Source of the DNA: Petrosia ficiformis
Lineage: Eukaryota > Porifera > Demospongiae > Haplosclerida > Petrosiidae
NCBI GenBank assembly: GCA_947044365.1
Contig: OX345638.1
Span: 7,077,201 to 7,141,200, forward strand
Direction: 5' to 3'
DNA length: 64,000 bases
Of the stretch, positions 54,661-64,000 are shown in pieces. How positions within the stretch are numbered: the stretch's first letter is position 1; the number at the start of each line of letters is the position of its first letter. Both the position numbers and the translations under genes were made by a program. The notes beneath the pieces were generated by a model. It made no database searches and had not been told where the DNA came from. It saw nothing but the letters and a program-made list of their open reading frames with translations.

Positions 54661-56034
54661 TTAACAGACTTAAGAAACAGAGTAAAAACTTTGAATACAT
54701 CTCTTCAGCAAAAGGATAGTCAGATTTCGACTTTAAATGCCAGAATTCGTGCAAGGAATAGAGCTGTTCGTAAGATTGTTTACACTATGAAAAAAATTGT
54801 TTATCTGTTGTTTATAACTTTTTTAGATTTATTCTGAATGGCAAGAACAATACAATAGACTTTTACAACGGATGAGAATTTTTGCAATCGTTTTAGTAGC
54901 TGTTGCAGTTTTATTAATAGGCTTAAGTGCTGAGTTTTGTTTTTCTGACAGTACACAACAATCAGGTGCGTATTAGTGCTGTTTTAGTATAACCACTTTT
55001 AGTTATAGTTATAGTATGTCTAGTTTATCCTGATTTCAGTTTAGTTATAGTTTAATTAACTAAAATAACATTCAGCTAACTAAACTTGAAGGGTTTTAGT
55101 TTTAGATTTTTGTATTTTTAGGGGTAGGAAGCTTATCCCACACACCTCCGAGTTGAAAATTTTATACGTGCATGTCACAAAAACTATGTGCATTCTTGTG
55201 GTCAGACAGCCACCACCTCTCTAACTGGTGTATGACAACTGTTTTGCAACCACTGTAGACACTAACTGGGTAGTATTACTATAATCATGTGAAGGTTTGG
55301 GGGGGGGGGGGAGTTTTAATTATAGTTGATTAAAATAAAACAAGTGTGAGTAGTGTGTATGTTATTGAGGTGTAGCACATTGAATATAATTTCCATTATT
55401 TCATAGCAGAAAAAGCACAGCAAGACAGACTCCAGCTAGGTATGCTCAGTTACATGTATAATTATGCTAACTAAATATTTGTAACTACTCTTCAGCACAT
55501 ACAAGAACTCCTGCACTTCTCTATGAAACAGAGATGACCCATTTTTCACCAGTTGATGTGGTCATGACTAAATTTAGTTACTGGAAACATCAAGCTGATC
55601 ACTGGTACAGCCCAAGCTTTCTTACCTATCCTGAAGGTTATCAGATGTGTATTAGAGTTTGTGCCAGTGGATTAGAAGAAGGAGCCTTCTCTCATGTTTC
55701 AGTCTATGTTCATCTCATGTCTAGTGCTAATGAAGAACAATTATCTTGGCCACTGATAGGAAAAGTCAAACTTCAACTAATTAACTTTCGAGGTGATTAT
55801 AATCATATTGAGAAGATAGTCCATTTCACAGAGTCTGCCAAATCAAGTCAAAAGGTATACAAGGGATCACATACTGATAAGGGTGTGATAGGAATGTTTG
55901 CAGAAGGAATACCTAAATTTGTGGCCCATGAAGATCTAGCCTATAATTCTCAATTAGAAACGGAGTACTTGAAAGATGATATGCTTATCTTTCGTGTAAC
56001 TTACATTGAAGATATGACTGGAAATTTTGACTAG
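54661..56034 (+). pseudogene. Death-domain/MATH gene copy lacking its 5' two thirds
   Basis: Exons 54665-54769 (coiled coil, entered from the junction), 54827-54965 (transmembrane exon), 55410-55439 and 55496-56034 (MATH domain) match 32285-33606 one to one, including exon lengths. The last 166 residues differ from the first copy at about five positions (for example a changed residue in SAKSSQKVYKGS and the end MTGNFD). Death domain and central exons are absent. A transcript starting within or upstream could encode a membrane-anchored or free MATH domain; no promoter is recognised. Confidence 0.85.
54975..55110. mobile_element. TTTAGTTA-rich element, duplicated copy
   Basis: Duplicate of 32590-32720 within the segmental duplication, now slightly more complete (CACTTTTAGTTATAGTTATA). 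Confidence 0.45.
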
Positions 56035-56711
56035 ATTTTGAAAATTATTTTTCCTGTTCTTTCAAAAATGTTTTATTTTTAGTGTAATGTATGTGAGAGA
56101 AGACAAAAATCAGCATGAGTCATGTCATGCTAAAATTGCGAAACAAATAATTATATAGTATAATTATTATAGTTAATTTTATAGCAGACATCCTCTTTTT
56201 CCTATTATTGTGATCAAATTAGCAAAAGGGTGACAGGATCAAATGCTTGTCTTAACTGTTTGCCATTCCCCAATATTGTATCAGCACTTAATCAAGGCCA
56301 TTCAGGGGTGTATTCCTCTAGTCAGGTCAGTCAGATGTTTACCTGACCACGTTTTTTTTTATAATTAACCATCTAGTTTTATAAAACAAAATTTGAACTT
56401 TAATTACATGTCGTTGCAACCCAAAACATTTTTTTTCTGAAAATGGTAATCCAGCCGAAATGAATTCTGTATGTATCATGTATATAGCACTGTTGAGGAT
56501 ATTTATATGCATGCATGGTAACATTGTAGAGTTATATATAGACTGAGGAAAATGTCCACTTTGTAAGAATAGGATGCTGTCATTTATGTGATAGGATTAC
56601 AACATTATGTAATATCACCCATTCAGTCAAAAACTACACCTGTTCAGTCTTCAGTGTTTCCTTAGGTACTGCTATACTATCCAAAATTTAAATTGACATG
56701 TTCATAATTAT

Positions 56712-57240
56712 GTTTATTTACACAATCATCCATTATACTTGATAAAGATCTCTTCCAAATTGGGACAGAGCCCATCCCCCAGTGGCATAACTGAGTGTTT
56801 ATTGATGGGAGGGCCAATAAATTGAAAGTTGTAAAGCAGGGGGTCTGGGTGGTGCAGCCCCCCAGAAGCTGAGGGTATTTCAGAATTAAAAAGACCAAAC
56901 TGAGGGGAAATTATTACTTGTGGCTTTATTTCTGTTATATTACACTTGTGGAAAGAGTGCTCAAAAGAAGTGTACAAATGCTGATCATGAATCGAGATGA
57001 CAATAAGTGTGGGTAATAAAACGTTTTAAATTATAATAATAATAAATAATAAATAAATAAATTTTGTGTTCCCTAGGTCCCGACCTGTGTGGGCCCGGGT
57101 TCAGTTACATCACCGCCATCCAGTATCGTAATTATATAATTATAATAATAATACCATGTTGTGGTGTGTAGACACCAATTGTATTCTGGAGAGGCCAGTC
57201 GACCCATGGCCATCAGACCACTGTGAGGCTGTGGGAATTG
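56712..57240. mobile_element. ~0.5-kb sequence in unit 2 absent from unit 1
   Basis: Between the MATH copy and TRIM A', unit 2 has this segment where unit 1 (34308-34338) has about 25 bp. It contains GGGGGTCTGGGTGGTGCAGC, an AATAAATAA-rich run and GGCCCGGGTTCAGTTACATC. Its class is unknown; it is either an insertion here or lost from unit 1. Confidence 0.55.
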
Positions 57241-57398
57241 CAAGTGAGAGTAATCAGGAATTTTACAGGAATAAATAATATAAGTGTGTCTACGCAAGCA
57301 CGTTTTTGACATCTTTTTCATAATTATAATAATAAAAAATACATCACAATCAATAACTACTATTTAAAATAATAATTAAGGACATAAAATCGTCAGAT

Positions 57399-60300
57399 CT
57401 AAAAAACAACTAGTCTGTTATTCCATGTGTCACTAACATACAGGTTAGATAATGAATCTACTGTTATAAAATATGGATGATTAAACTCTCCCTCTCCTTC
57501 ACCGTGTTTCCCAAAACAATATATAAAGCACCCATTAGTATCAAATACTGAGATACGATTATTACACAACTCAGTAACATAGAGTAGTTTAAGATTACTA
57601 TCTATTGTGATTGATGTAGGAACATACAGTTGACCATGACTAGACCCTATTGAACCAAACTTTGAGATATACTGTCCTGTCAATGTGAACTTCTTGATAC
57701 AGTGATTATTAGCATCTACAACATATAAGTACCCTTCATTGTCAAAATCCAAACTAAATGGTCGATTGAACTGCTCCGATTCCGAACCATATGAACCAAA
57801 ACTATTAGAGTAGGAAAGGTCGTTATTGAGAATTACAATTCGATGGTTATATCTATCAGCAATGTAAATTTGTCCTGTATTTGGATGAACTGCAATACCT
57901 ACAGGATCATTAAACTGAAGACAACCATTGCCTGTCTTTCTACTCCCAACTGACTTTACAAAATCACCTTCAAATGTTAGTTTCTGTAGTCGATGTTCAT
58001 CAGTTACTAAAATATGTCCGTCGTGGGATATGGCAACTCCACGAGGACTAGTGAATTGACTTTTCTTTTTTTCTTTTCTTCCAAATGACTTTACTATCCT
58101 CCCATCCCTGTTTAGTATTGTGACACAATTAGCACCATTCTCAGCAATTACAAACTCTTTGTTTTTAGTGACTACTACACCTAATGGTACATTGAGTCCG
58201 GATATATTAATCACGGATTTACCTTTCATCTCGAGGGTGAGAGTAAAGGGACTACCAGGGATATTCACACCGCCTAACTTAAATTTCAACTGGTATTTCT
58301 CTATGGCAAGTGGAATAAAACTTATGTTGTAGATTCCTGGCCGAGTCTCATTGATATCACATGGTATAGCACAAGAAGATTCAGAAGAAGACAGATCAAA
58401 AGAAATAAGGCAGAGAGGAACCGAGAAGGGAGATCCATCACAAGACTGGAGGTTGAGAGCAATGGTTGATTTCTTACCAAGATGATAAGAATTCTTGATG
58501 ACAACTGCTTTACCAAAGGTTTTGGAACTTAACTCACCAATACTGTCAACTAATGTCCGATTACGAGCAAACAGGATGTTAGCCCCCTCAATTGGTTGAA
58601 ATACAACGGGGTTGACACCTTGATTGACTGTTGTCATTAATTGCACCATATTCTGTTTCTCCCTCAATACCTGTTGTTGACTCCCTACCTTCAAACTCTG
58701 TTCTACAAACTCTTCACAACCCTTCAGCTGGTTTAGGACTATTTCTGCCTCTTCTCTCTGTTTGGTTAGTAATTGGGTCTTCAGTTGTACTGCAGTGTCT
58801 ACCTGTTGAACTAACTGTCTCTCTGACTGTTGAACTAAGTTTATGATTAGTTGAGCTTGTGCGTGGATCTCTTTCTTGACATCTTCTCCCTGCTTTGTGA
58901 CTTCCCTCTTCCGATTGATGAGGTTAGTCACTGCTGTACTAATATCAGCTACTTTTGTTTTCACTGCTGTGAGGTGGGCCTCTATCTTTAGTTGATGATC
59001 AAGATAACACTCAGCAACAAGCGTGTACTTATGATTTTGATGGTATTGACTAATTGTACAATCTCTACAGATGAGTTCCTCACATGTCTCACAATATACC
59101 TTGAGAGGATCATGATGAATTTCACATTCCATATTGACCTCACATGATGATTTCTTCAGCTTATCTTTTAGTTGCAACAAGCTATTGATGAGGAAAGCGT
59201 TAGGGAGATCAGTGGCTCCTATGTGACATAGCTGTGTGGGTTTACGACATGAAGGACAGCTTATGAAATAGTTATCTTCACCCTGTTAGTAAAAGAATAA
59301 TCTGTAAAGATTAATAATCTCCAAAATAGAATTTTATTTAACCAATCAGGCGTGTCAGTTTTATTTTATAGTGTGCTATTCACACCATTACTGCTGAAGA
59401 TTGTACTAATTCTTAACTCTTTTGGTTGAAATGCTATCAGTCACATTGAATAACAAAATTAGTAGTGTAGCTCGATAATGACTGATATGATATCTATTGG
59501 CTTTCAAAACAGGATTCCCAAGCAATCACAGTTTACTCATCAGCTCCTACTATAAGAACTAATAAGCTCTGCAACACACCTACAGCATTTCACATCATCA
59601 GTTAAGAAAATATGATCTATATTTATAAAACATGCTATTTAATTCCTTTAAGTAAATGGTTTTAATTTGTTTTTACTGTGCCCCTACATCACTGTAAAAG
59701 GTAATAGGTTATTTTAACCTTCAGTTGGTTACAGGAGTTTCAATGCAATTATATTTTCCTCCATGCTGAGTTATTTTTCCTGCTAGCTAATATTTACAAG
59801 CCATGCACAGTTCATTTAATCTTGGTCTGACTAACATATAATAATAAGGCATATGGTAACAAACATATTAATACAATGTAGATACATATGTAGCATAGTA
59901 TTTTGGTACAACCTGTGGTATATTATTAGTGTTTATATGTGAAAACAAGAGATGTTACTACATAGCTCATTCCGTAAATATGTACATTAAGTTGTAGCAA
60001 ATAACATGTGATGTACTCCACAGATATTTGAAAAGTCAACAAATGTATGTAATTAAAGTACTTGTACATTTTATTGCTTTTGTTGCCATTTTTTATTTTG
60101 GCATGTACTTTATATATGTAGATCAAAATCAAAAGAAACAAGGTATATAGAGAAAAAAGTATCCCTATGACTGCTTTGTGGTGTCCATCATTCAGTAATC
60201 ATGGCTAACTTTATGATGCCTGAAACACATCAGCCTATTATAGTTATTATTTTGATTATCTACTCTGTTTACCTTTTAAAGAACCTTGTAGAATATATTT

Positions 60301-61422
60301 CAGGTAGAATAGCTAGCTATTAGTTCCAGTTTCTACGTAAACTACACAGCTTTCTTTCTGCTGGTCTGTAGAGCTTGATCGCGCGTTCTTTTACGCGCCA
60401 CGCCCATTAATTGACCGAGCCCCCGGGAATGATGTAACTTCCTTAACTACGTATACAACGCATACTCGCGTAAGTGGACACAAGAAAATATATATATATA
60501 TATATAAACATACATCGAACCCGTGGGAAAGCAATCATAGGGATGGCCCTGCGGGCCATAATAATTACTGTTTACTATAGTGGAAGTAGTAATTTAATTG
60601 GTCGTGTAGCTTATTATGACTCCATGATGATATGCATGATGTACATGTGCATGTACTACAATAATGGCCACTACAATTTAATTATACTGTCTATTAGATA
60701 TACAATGAAGAATAATATTTTAATTGTGTCATTTTAGGTTTCCAAACCTTCTTTGTGCATCTAATAGACATGACTTTTTTATTTTAATTGGTACAAGTAT
60801 GTTATCATGCAGTCATAACACCTTGTATGACAAATTAAATTATAATTTGCATTCTTGCGACTGTACTAACTAATACATTTGTTGTTTTAACAATTCTATT
60901 TTTGCAGTGATAGACAAGAAAGCAGTATTGATTTGTATACTCTCAGCAGGAATTAAAACTCATGTAACCGAGTGAGAGTTAAAATAACCCATTCGTTTTT
61001 ACAGTATATAAGATCGAGCAACTCTGAAAGTACACTAAATGAGTATACAGTGTTTTCAAATTTATATATTTTTAATTTTAAAGCAAAAAATAAAAAAATG
61101 CATCTGGGGGTGCAAATTCCCCTGCTGGTGTTACATCAACCCATGTGAATTTTTCTTGCTGGTGCCATATACAAGTGTACTAGTCGATATAGATCAACAT
61201 CAAAAGAAATAAATTACTATTTGTAAACATCATTTCTACTAAGAAATCATTAATTTTGTATTGAAACCATACCTGTAGTTCTTGTGGTAGTCTTTCAATA
61301 CATGTTAAACAAAATGAATGGTGACATTGTAGAGTTTTGGGGTTAGTATACTGATCCAAACACACACTGCATGTTAATTGTTCATCAAGTTCCTTAAGAG
61401 CAGTAGAAGATTGTTCAGCCAT
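57399..61422 (-). CDS. TRIM-NHL protein A' (duplicate of A)
   Basis: Exons 61273-61422 and 57399-59282 (minus), intron 1,990 bp, 677 residues, same length as A. All RING and B-box ligands are kept; exon 1 differs from A in one residue (ERLPQELQ) and exon 2 starts GEDNYF where A has GGDNYF. Filamin and NHL regions are about 96-97% alike by eye, with changes such as ITRELCNNR-type blade residues. Its acceptor (CTAACAG) stays functional. The larger intron is due to MITE family 1 at 60136 and the complete CACTGTAAAA element. Intact. Confidence 0.93.
59690..61005. mobile_element. CACTGTAAAA-ended element in the TRIM A' intron, complete
   Basis: Left end CACTGTAAAAGGTAATAGGT, then TATTTTAACCTTCAGTTGGT; right end is the inverse, TGTAACCGAGTGAGAGTTAA then ATTCGTTTTTACAGT: about 45-bp inverted ends, around 80% matched. 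About 1.3 kb including MITE family 1 nested inside. No reading frame of note. Confidence 0.7.
60136..60558 (-). mobile_element. MITE family 1, copy 3 (filled site)
   Basis: Reverse-oriented copy: AAACAAGGTATATAGAG..TATCCCTATGA at left, ATAGGGATGGCCCTGCGGGCCA at right. In TRIM A the same place reads AAAAG directly followed by TAATAATTACTG (37270-37286), an empty site, so this 423-bp insertion post-dates the A/A' duplication, or was cleanly lost from A. Confidence 0.92.
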
Positions 61423-62204
61423 CTATTTCACTTTTCCACAAACAGTCTTGATTATTCCAAACTTATTGTAAAAATAAGTTTCAAATACGGAATAATACTG
61501 AGCTTACAACTGACTTACAGAACTTATATATAGACTGAAAAACACATGGATAACACATGGATAACACATGCATAGACATGCTAATAGAATATAATACACA
61601 AATTGTTAACTATATTGCATCATAATAACAATAGTCCATATAGTTACCACACTCATGATCATTGTTACAGTAGTTATGGTTTATGCACCTATAAATTACC
61701 TTCATTATGTGTGTGTGTGTGATGTGGGTATGTTCACCTGTGGTTGTAATAATTTTAAAGCAATTATAACATTGGAGAGGTTTAACTTTAAGGTTAGTGA
61801 CAACTAGAATAGTGGTAAACTTTGAATTTGGAACTGTCACATATTAGTTTGATCCCTGTAGAATGTGGACCAGTGGTTCAAATACTTCAATTATAAAATA
61901 ATGTTTTATGCCTAATGACAAGAGACCATATGGTTCAAAACAATTTTAAGTATTCGGACTCCCCTGGTTTGTAGTGTTTAGAGAAGGGGAGTCTCAGTTA
62001 TGTATAACGGATAACATATTTTCTGCTCAGCTATTACTGAATTCAATCAAAGACTTGCTAATAACATTCAAATATTGTACGGAATTATAACAGAATAAGG
62101 AATGTAGAGCATTAATAGTTAGATAAGGTTATGCATGATTTACCACTGAATTGTCTTCAATCATGTGATCAGTAACACTAAGTCATATCCGATGATTAGT
62201 AGGA

Positions 62205-62242
62205 CTAAGTCATGCGATCAGTATACTGATCACATGACTTAG
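62205..62242. promoter_or_regulatory. 38-bp palindrome upstream of TRIM A'
   Basis: Same 38-bp palindrome as at 39194, identical in sequence as far as I can read, 783 bp upstream of the A' start; neighbouring AAGTCATGTGATCAGTAACA words also repeat. Confidence 0.5.
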
Positions 62243-62703
62243 TGCTACTGATTGAAGACACTAAGTCATGTGATCAGTAACACTAATTAGTTTTATTTTT
62301 TACTGAATTAATTCATACATGAGAAGAATCATTTACCAATTATACTCTATCTAAGTATACAAATCATTCTTAGTACTCTCTAAATATTATAATTGTTGCT
62401 ATGGTAACAATAATGCAATGGACTAATATATGTACAAGCACAGTAGTATTAAATAGTGGCTTGCATGTTGTATAATTATTATACATGTACATGCTTGCAT
62501 AGGTGTGTATGTGACATATCACATGATAATACTAGACTTTATATTCACTGCTGTCTATTCATGTTGATGATCAGATCCGATTCTCTTGAGATACTTCAGG
62601 TCCCATAGTTCTATAAACAACAATAATGTCCCTAAATAGACACCATACACACAATCTCTGCACTACTAATACAATCATAATAAAATTAATAGTGCTCATA
62701 ATT

Positions 62704-62763
62704 ATTAATCTGTTATTCATTGTGTCACTAACATACAGGTCACCTAATGAATCTACTGTTATA
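62704..62763 (-). pseudogene. Terminal NHL fragment downstream of TRIM B'
   Basis: Same remnant as at 44524-44583 (ITVDSLGDLYVSDTMNNRLI), so the deletion that made it predates the segmental duplication. Confidence 0.8.
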
Positions 62764-62844
62764 CTTCGCACACATAACGACAATTAATATATAGTCAATA
62801 AAGACATTGTTATAATATGTAACAATATGTGTTTATAAATAGAT

Positions 62845-64000
62845 CTAAAAAACAATTAGTCTGTTATTACATGTATCACTAACATACAAGTTACCTATTG
62901 AATCTACTGTTACAAAACATGGAGTATTAAACTCTCTCTCTCCACTACCATGCTTGCCAAAACAATACATAAAACATCCATTAGTATCAAATATTGATAT
63001 ACGATTATTTTTACACTCACAAACATACACTAGATTCTTATATATGGTAATGGAGATAGGACCACACAGTTGACCAGGAGTATTTCCCAGTGAACCAAAC
63101 ATTGAGATATACTGTCCTGTCGATGTGTACTTCTTGATACAGTGATTATAATAATCTACAACATATAAGTACCCTTCGTTGTCAAAATTTAAACTAAATG
63201 GTTGATTGAACTGCTCTGGCGCTGAACCATATGTACCAAAACTATAAGAGTAGGAAAGGTCATTATTGAGAACTTGAATTTGATGATTATACCTATCAGC
63301 AATGTATATTTGTCCTGTATTTGGATGAACTGCAATACCTACAGGATTATTAAACTGAAGACGACCATAGCCTGCCTTACCGCTCCCAACAGACTTTATA
63401 AAATCACCTCGAAATGTTAGTTTCTGAAGTCGATGTTCGTCATCTACTAAGATATGTCCATCATGAGATATGGCAATTCCACTAGGATTAACGAATTGGC
63501 CTTTCTTTGTTCCCTTTTTTCCAAATGACCTATTTTTCTTTCCCTCCTTGTCTAGTATTGTGATACAATCGATACAATTCTCAGCAATTACAATCTCTCT
63601 GTTCTTAGTGACTACTACACCCCATGGTTCTTTGAGTCCTGATATAATGTTGACTGGTTTACCTTTCAACTCAGGGGTGAGAGTAAAGGGACTACCAGGG
63701 ATATCCACACCACCTAACCTAAATTTCAACTGGTATTTCTCTATGACAAGTGGAATAAAGCTTACGTTGTAGATTCCTGGCTGGCTCTCATTGATATCAC
63801 AAGCTATGGCACGAGAATCAGATGACAACAGCTCAAAAGAAATAAGAGAGAGATGAACTGAGAAGGGAGATCCATCACAAGCCTGAAGGTTGAGAGCAAT
63901 GGTTGATTTCTTACCAAGATGACAAGAATCCTTGAGGACAACTGATTTACCAAAGGTTTTGGAACTTAACTTACCAATATCCTGTACTAATATCTGATTA
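62845..64000 (-). CDS. TRIM-NHL protein B' (5' part beyond the window)
   Basis: Minus-strand frame from the window edge to a stop at 62845, about 385 codons without a break. It begins inside the filamin region (QILVQDIGKLSSKTFGKSVV) and includes GGVDIPGSPFTLTPELKGKP and the whole NHL domain (GLKEPWGVVVTKNREIVIAE, CECKNNRISIFDTNGCFMYC). It is a close duplicate of B. RING, B-box and coiled coil must lie right of the window. Confidence 0.92.
   Translation of the reverse strand, partial: NQILVQDIGKLSSKTFGKSVVLKDSCHLGKKSTIALNLQACDGSPFSVHLSLISFELLSSDSRAIACDINESQPGIYNVSFIPLVIEKYQLKFRLGGVDIPGSPFTLTPELKGKPVNIISGLKEPWGVVVTKNREIVIAENCIDCITILDKEGKKNRSFGKKGTKKGQFVNPSGIAISHDGHILVDDEHRLQKLTFRGDFIKSVGSGKAGYGRLQFNNPVGIAVHPNTGQIYIADRYNHQIQVLNNDLSYSYSFGTYGSAPEQFNQPFSLNFDNEGYLYVVDYYNHCIKKYTSTGQYISMFGSLGNTPGQLCGPISITIYKNLVYVCECKNNRISIFDTNGCFMYCFGKHGSGEREFNTPCFVTVDSIGNLYVSDTCNNRLIVF

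Noticed and set aside
56677..57321. Minus-strand frames of 73-83 codons in the unit-2-specific segment
   Set aside because: Short, overlapping and without family resemblance; the segment looks like a repeat.

Overview
The window is animal nuclear DNA. Genes carry many GT-AG introns, intergenic and intronic sequence is AT-rich and full of satellites and small DNA transposons, and every gene family seen is metazoan: a MAP4K-type kinase with a CNH domain, a death-domain/MATH protein, and RING/B-box/filamin/NHL (TRIM) proteins. The repertoire and the style of the death-domain protein remind me of demosponges. I infer a sponge, but cannot name the genus from sequence alone.

1-22.4 kb: one gene on the + strand, a misshapen/NIK-family MAP4K (MAP4K4/TNIK/MINK1 co-orthologue). 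I traced 27 exons with consistent phases; only the first coding exon or exons lie upstream. Its introns hold most of the length and consist largely of tandem arrays (29, 42, ~130, ~161, 76 bp, pentamers, GGAT, CT, and an ACATGT motif) and small inverted-repeat elements.

22.4-28.7 kb: intergenic. It holds a 1.2-kb 12-bp minisatellite, the 3' tail of a non-LTR retrotransposon, and a nested pair of DNA elements. An apparently intact 2,568-bp transposon (rve/DDE transposase, long terminal inverted repeats, 6-bp target duplication) sits inside a decayed element that carries fragments of a ZMYM/KIAA1958-like (DUF3504, Crypton-related) gene.

28.7-33.6 kb: a + strand gene encoding a death domain, a long unrecognised helical region, a short coiled coil and a C-terminal MATH/TRAF domain, with an optional transmembrane exon.

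34.5-64 kb: a minus-strand cluster of TRIM-NHL genes, here called A (34.5-38.3), B (44.7-48.6), C (49.4-52.2), truncated D (53.0-54.7), A' (57.4-61.4) and B' (62.8 to the edge). A segmental duplication copied [MATH 3' end - A - B] to 54.66 kb onward. Its left junction cuts TRIM D inside the B-box region and joins it head-to-head to a MATH copy without its death domain. A 5-kb repeat-rich block (39.4-44.4 kb) is present in the first unit and absent from the second.

Functionally, the right half looks like a rapidly duplicating cluster pairing a death-domain/MATH adaptor with E3 ligases whose RING exon is nearly invariant while the filamin/NHL part varies. A role in signalling or innate recognition is inference.
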